A DNA stretch of 7,227 bases, taken from NCBI GenBank assembly GCA_017628435.1, contig JAGBZE010000214.1, positions 1 to 7,227 of the forward strand, written 5' to 3'. Position 1 is the stretch's first letter. Every line of letters begins with the position of its first letter. A model generated the notes under the pieces. The model did not search any database and was not told where the DNA came from. It saw nothing but the letters and a program-made list of their open reading frames with translations. Below, one piece after another: positions 6,280 to 7,227 of this stretch. The translations under genes were made by a program, and so were the position numbers. The DNA comes from Akkermansia sp. GTDB lineage: Bacteria > Verrucomicrobiota > Verrucomicrobiia > Verrucomicrobiales > Akkermansiaceae.

Positions 6280-7227
6280 ATGAGTTTCCTCTATCCGAAC
6301 ATTCTGTGGTTTCTCCTGCTCGTCCCGGTACTGGTTGTGCTGGTGGTGGTGGCATGGCGCAGCACCGGCCAAGGCTGGCGCAGACTGATTTCCGACCAGC
6401 ACAGGGAACTGGTGAGGCAGCGCCCCCTCTGGCGCACCGCCCTGCCCGCCACTCTGGCTCTGCTGGCGCTGATTTGCACCATTGTTGCCCTGGCTCGGCC
6501 CATCAACGGCTACCGCGAAGGCGGAGCCACAACCACGGGGCGTAACCTGCTCATTGCACTGGACATATCCCGCTCCATGGAGACGGAGGACGTGAAGCCC
6601 TCCCGCCTGGCAGAAGCCCGCGCCGCAGCCTACGAGCTCATTGATGCCCTGCCCGGTGATAAAATCGGCCTTATCGTCTTTTCCGGCGAGGCGGACCTGG
6701 TGGTACCGCTCACCTATGACCACACCGCCCTGCGCGATGCGCTGGAGCAGGTGAACCGCACATGGGCAGGCGTGGGTGGCACGAATTTCGGGCTCGTTCT
6801 GCGCAAGGCCATGCAGGATTTTAAGCGCAGTACACCGGAGGGCAGCACCAATGCTCTGGTCATCCTCAGCGACGGTGAGGACACCGTCAATTCTTCCCTT
6901 GAAATTGCAAAGGAAGCCAAGGAAAGCAATCTGCTGGTCATCACCGTAGGTATCGGCACAGCAGCAGGCGGACCCATTCCGGATGCTCGCGGCGAAAACG
7001 GCCTGTATCAGGATGCCAACGGCAAGCACGTCATCAGTAAACTGAACACAGAATCCCTGAGCCAGTTTGCCAAGGCTACCGGCGGCGATTTCTTCGTGAT
7101 GGATTCCAACGCCAACCTCACAGCTTTCACCCAGGCGGCAGTCAGCAAGATTGATAAGCACGAGGAGGCTTTCTCTCTGAACAAAATACCCAATGACCTC
7201 TTCACTCCCTTTGCTTCCACAGCGCTC
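6280..7227 (+). CDS. batB: BatB-like membrane VWA protein, partial at the right edge
   Basis: The reading frame stays open from the ATG at 6280 to the end of the window (316 residues visible, C terminus missing). The visible part has spans at about 7-25 and 53-72, the second ending in ALARP as in the preceding protein, then a VWA domain at about 88-290. The metal site is DISRS (95-99), Thr168 in GGTNFG, and Asp198 in LSDGED. The sequence ends at PNDLFTPFASTAL, where related proteins enter a C-terminal span. In complete bat operons the genes that follow are usually a TPR protein (BatC-like) and BatD, expected just beyond the edge. It starts 10 bases after the batA-like stop without a Shine-Dalgarno. 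It is a paralogue of the preceding gene with the same membrane layout. Confidence 0.92.
   Translation, partial: MSFLYPNILWFLLLVPVLVVLVVVAWRSTGQGWRRLISDQHRELVRQRPLWRTALPATLALLALICTIVALARPINGYREGGATTTGRNLLIALDISRSMETEDVKPSRLAEARAAAYELIDALPGDKIGLIVFSGEADLVVPLTYDHTALRDALEQVNRTWAGVGGTNFGLVLRKAMQDFKRSTPEGSTNALVILSDGEDTVNSSLEIAKEAKESNLLVITVGIGTAAGGPIPDARGENGLYQDANGKHVISKLNTESLSQFAKATGGDFFVMDSNANLTAFTQAAVSKIDKHEEAFSLNKIPNDLFTPFASTAL

Noticed and set aside
5169..6281. A 370-codon open frame antisense to the batA-like gene
   Set aside because: It is a shadow of a gene with intact VWA motifs, and its low-complexity Ala/Gly/His/Gln-rich translation resembles no known family.
6169..7161. A 330-codon open frame antisense to the batB-like gene
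   Set aside because: The plus-strand frame carries the VWA metal site and membrane spans; the antisense product has no domain or plausible start.
2776..7227. The operon as a phage-defence or conflict MoxR-VWA module
   Set aside because: Those modules pair MoxR/VWA with effectors such as phosphatases or nucleases; here the partners are the ordinary membrane Bat set, and no effector or mobile gene is present.

Overview
The window is a bacterial chromosomal segment with two divergent transcription units separated by about 217 bases. The leftward unit (minus strand) reads hisS, then an exported transglutaminase-like protein, then tRNA-Leu(UAA), then a tRNA-Trp(CCA) that runs off the left edge. 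The rightward unit (plus strand) is a tightly packed operon: a MoxR-family AAA+ ATPase, a cytoplasmic DUF58 protein, a small single-span membrane protein (DUF4381-like), and two membrane-anchored von Willebrand factor A (VWA) proteins of the BatA/BatB type. The second VWA gene is cut by the right edge.

The organism cannot be named from this sequence alone. Several features point to the PVC superphylum, with Verrucomicrobiota (for example an Akkermansia-like lineage) as best guess. These are moderately high GC, a HisRS subtype with the RGLAYYTG and GFAMGDAVI signatures rather than the E. coli-type RGLDYY and GLERL, no encoded CCA on tRNA-Leu, several starts without a Shine-Dalgarno sequence, and the gene order MoxR-DUF58-small membrane protein-BatA-BatB. 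This is inference from remembered family patterns, not from a search.

The MoxR ATPase is probably a chaperone-like AAA+ motor that acts on the VWA/DUF58 proteins. DUF58 and the two VWA proteins each keep a DxSxS metal-site motif. BatA and BatB are predicted to sit in the inner membrane with their VWA domains in the periplasm, and the small protein has one N-terminal span with a cytoplasmic helical tail. Such operons are widespread; in Bacteroides and Leptospira they are called bat (aerotolerance), but their biochemistry is poorly known. Junctions are 6, 6, -4 and 10 bases, which indicates one transcript.

The hisS promoter is convincing (TTGCCA, 16 bases, TATAAT). A weaker, similarly spaced element precedes moxR. 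No mobile element, CRISPR array or phage gene is visible. The points most worth a second look are the irregular acceptor stem of tRNA-Leu, the variant catalytic motifs of HisRS, the competing models for how moxR is initiated, and the position of an exported transglutaminase-fold protein beside a MoxR/DUF58 operon.
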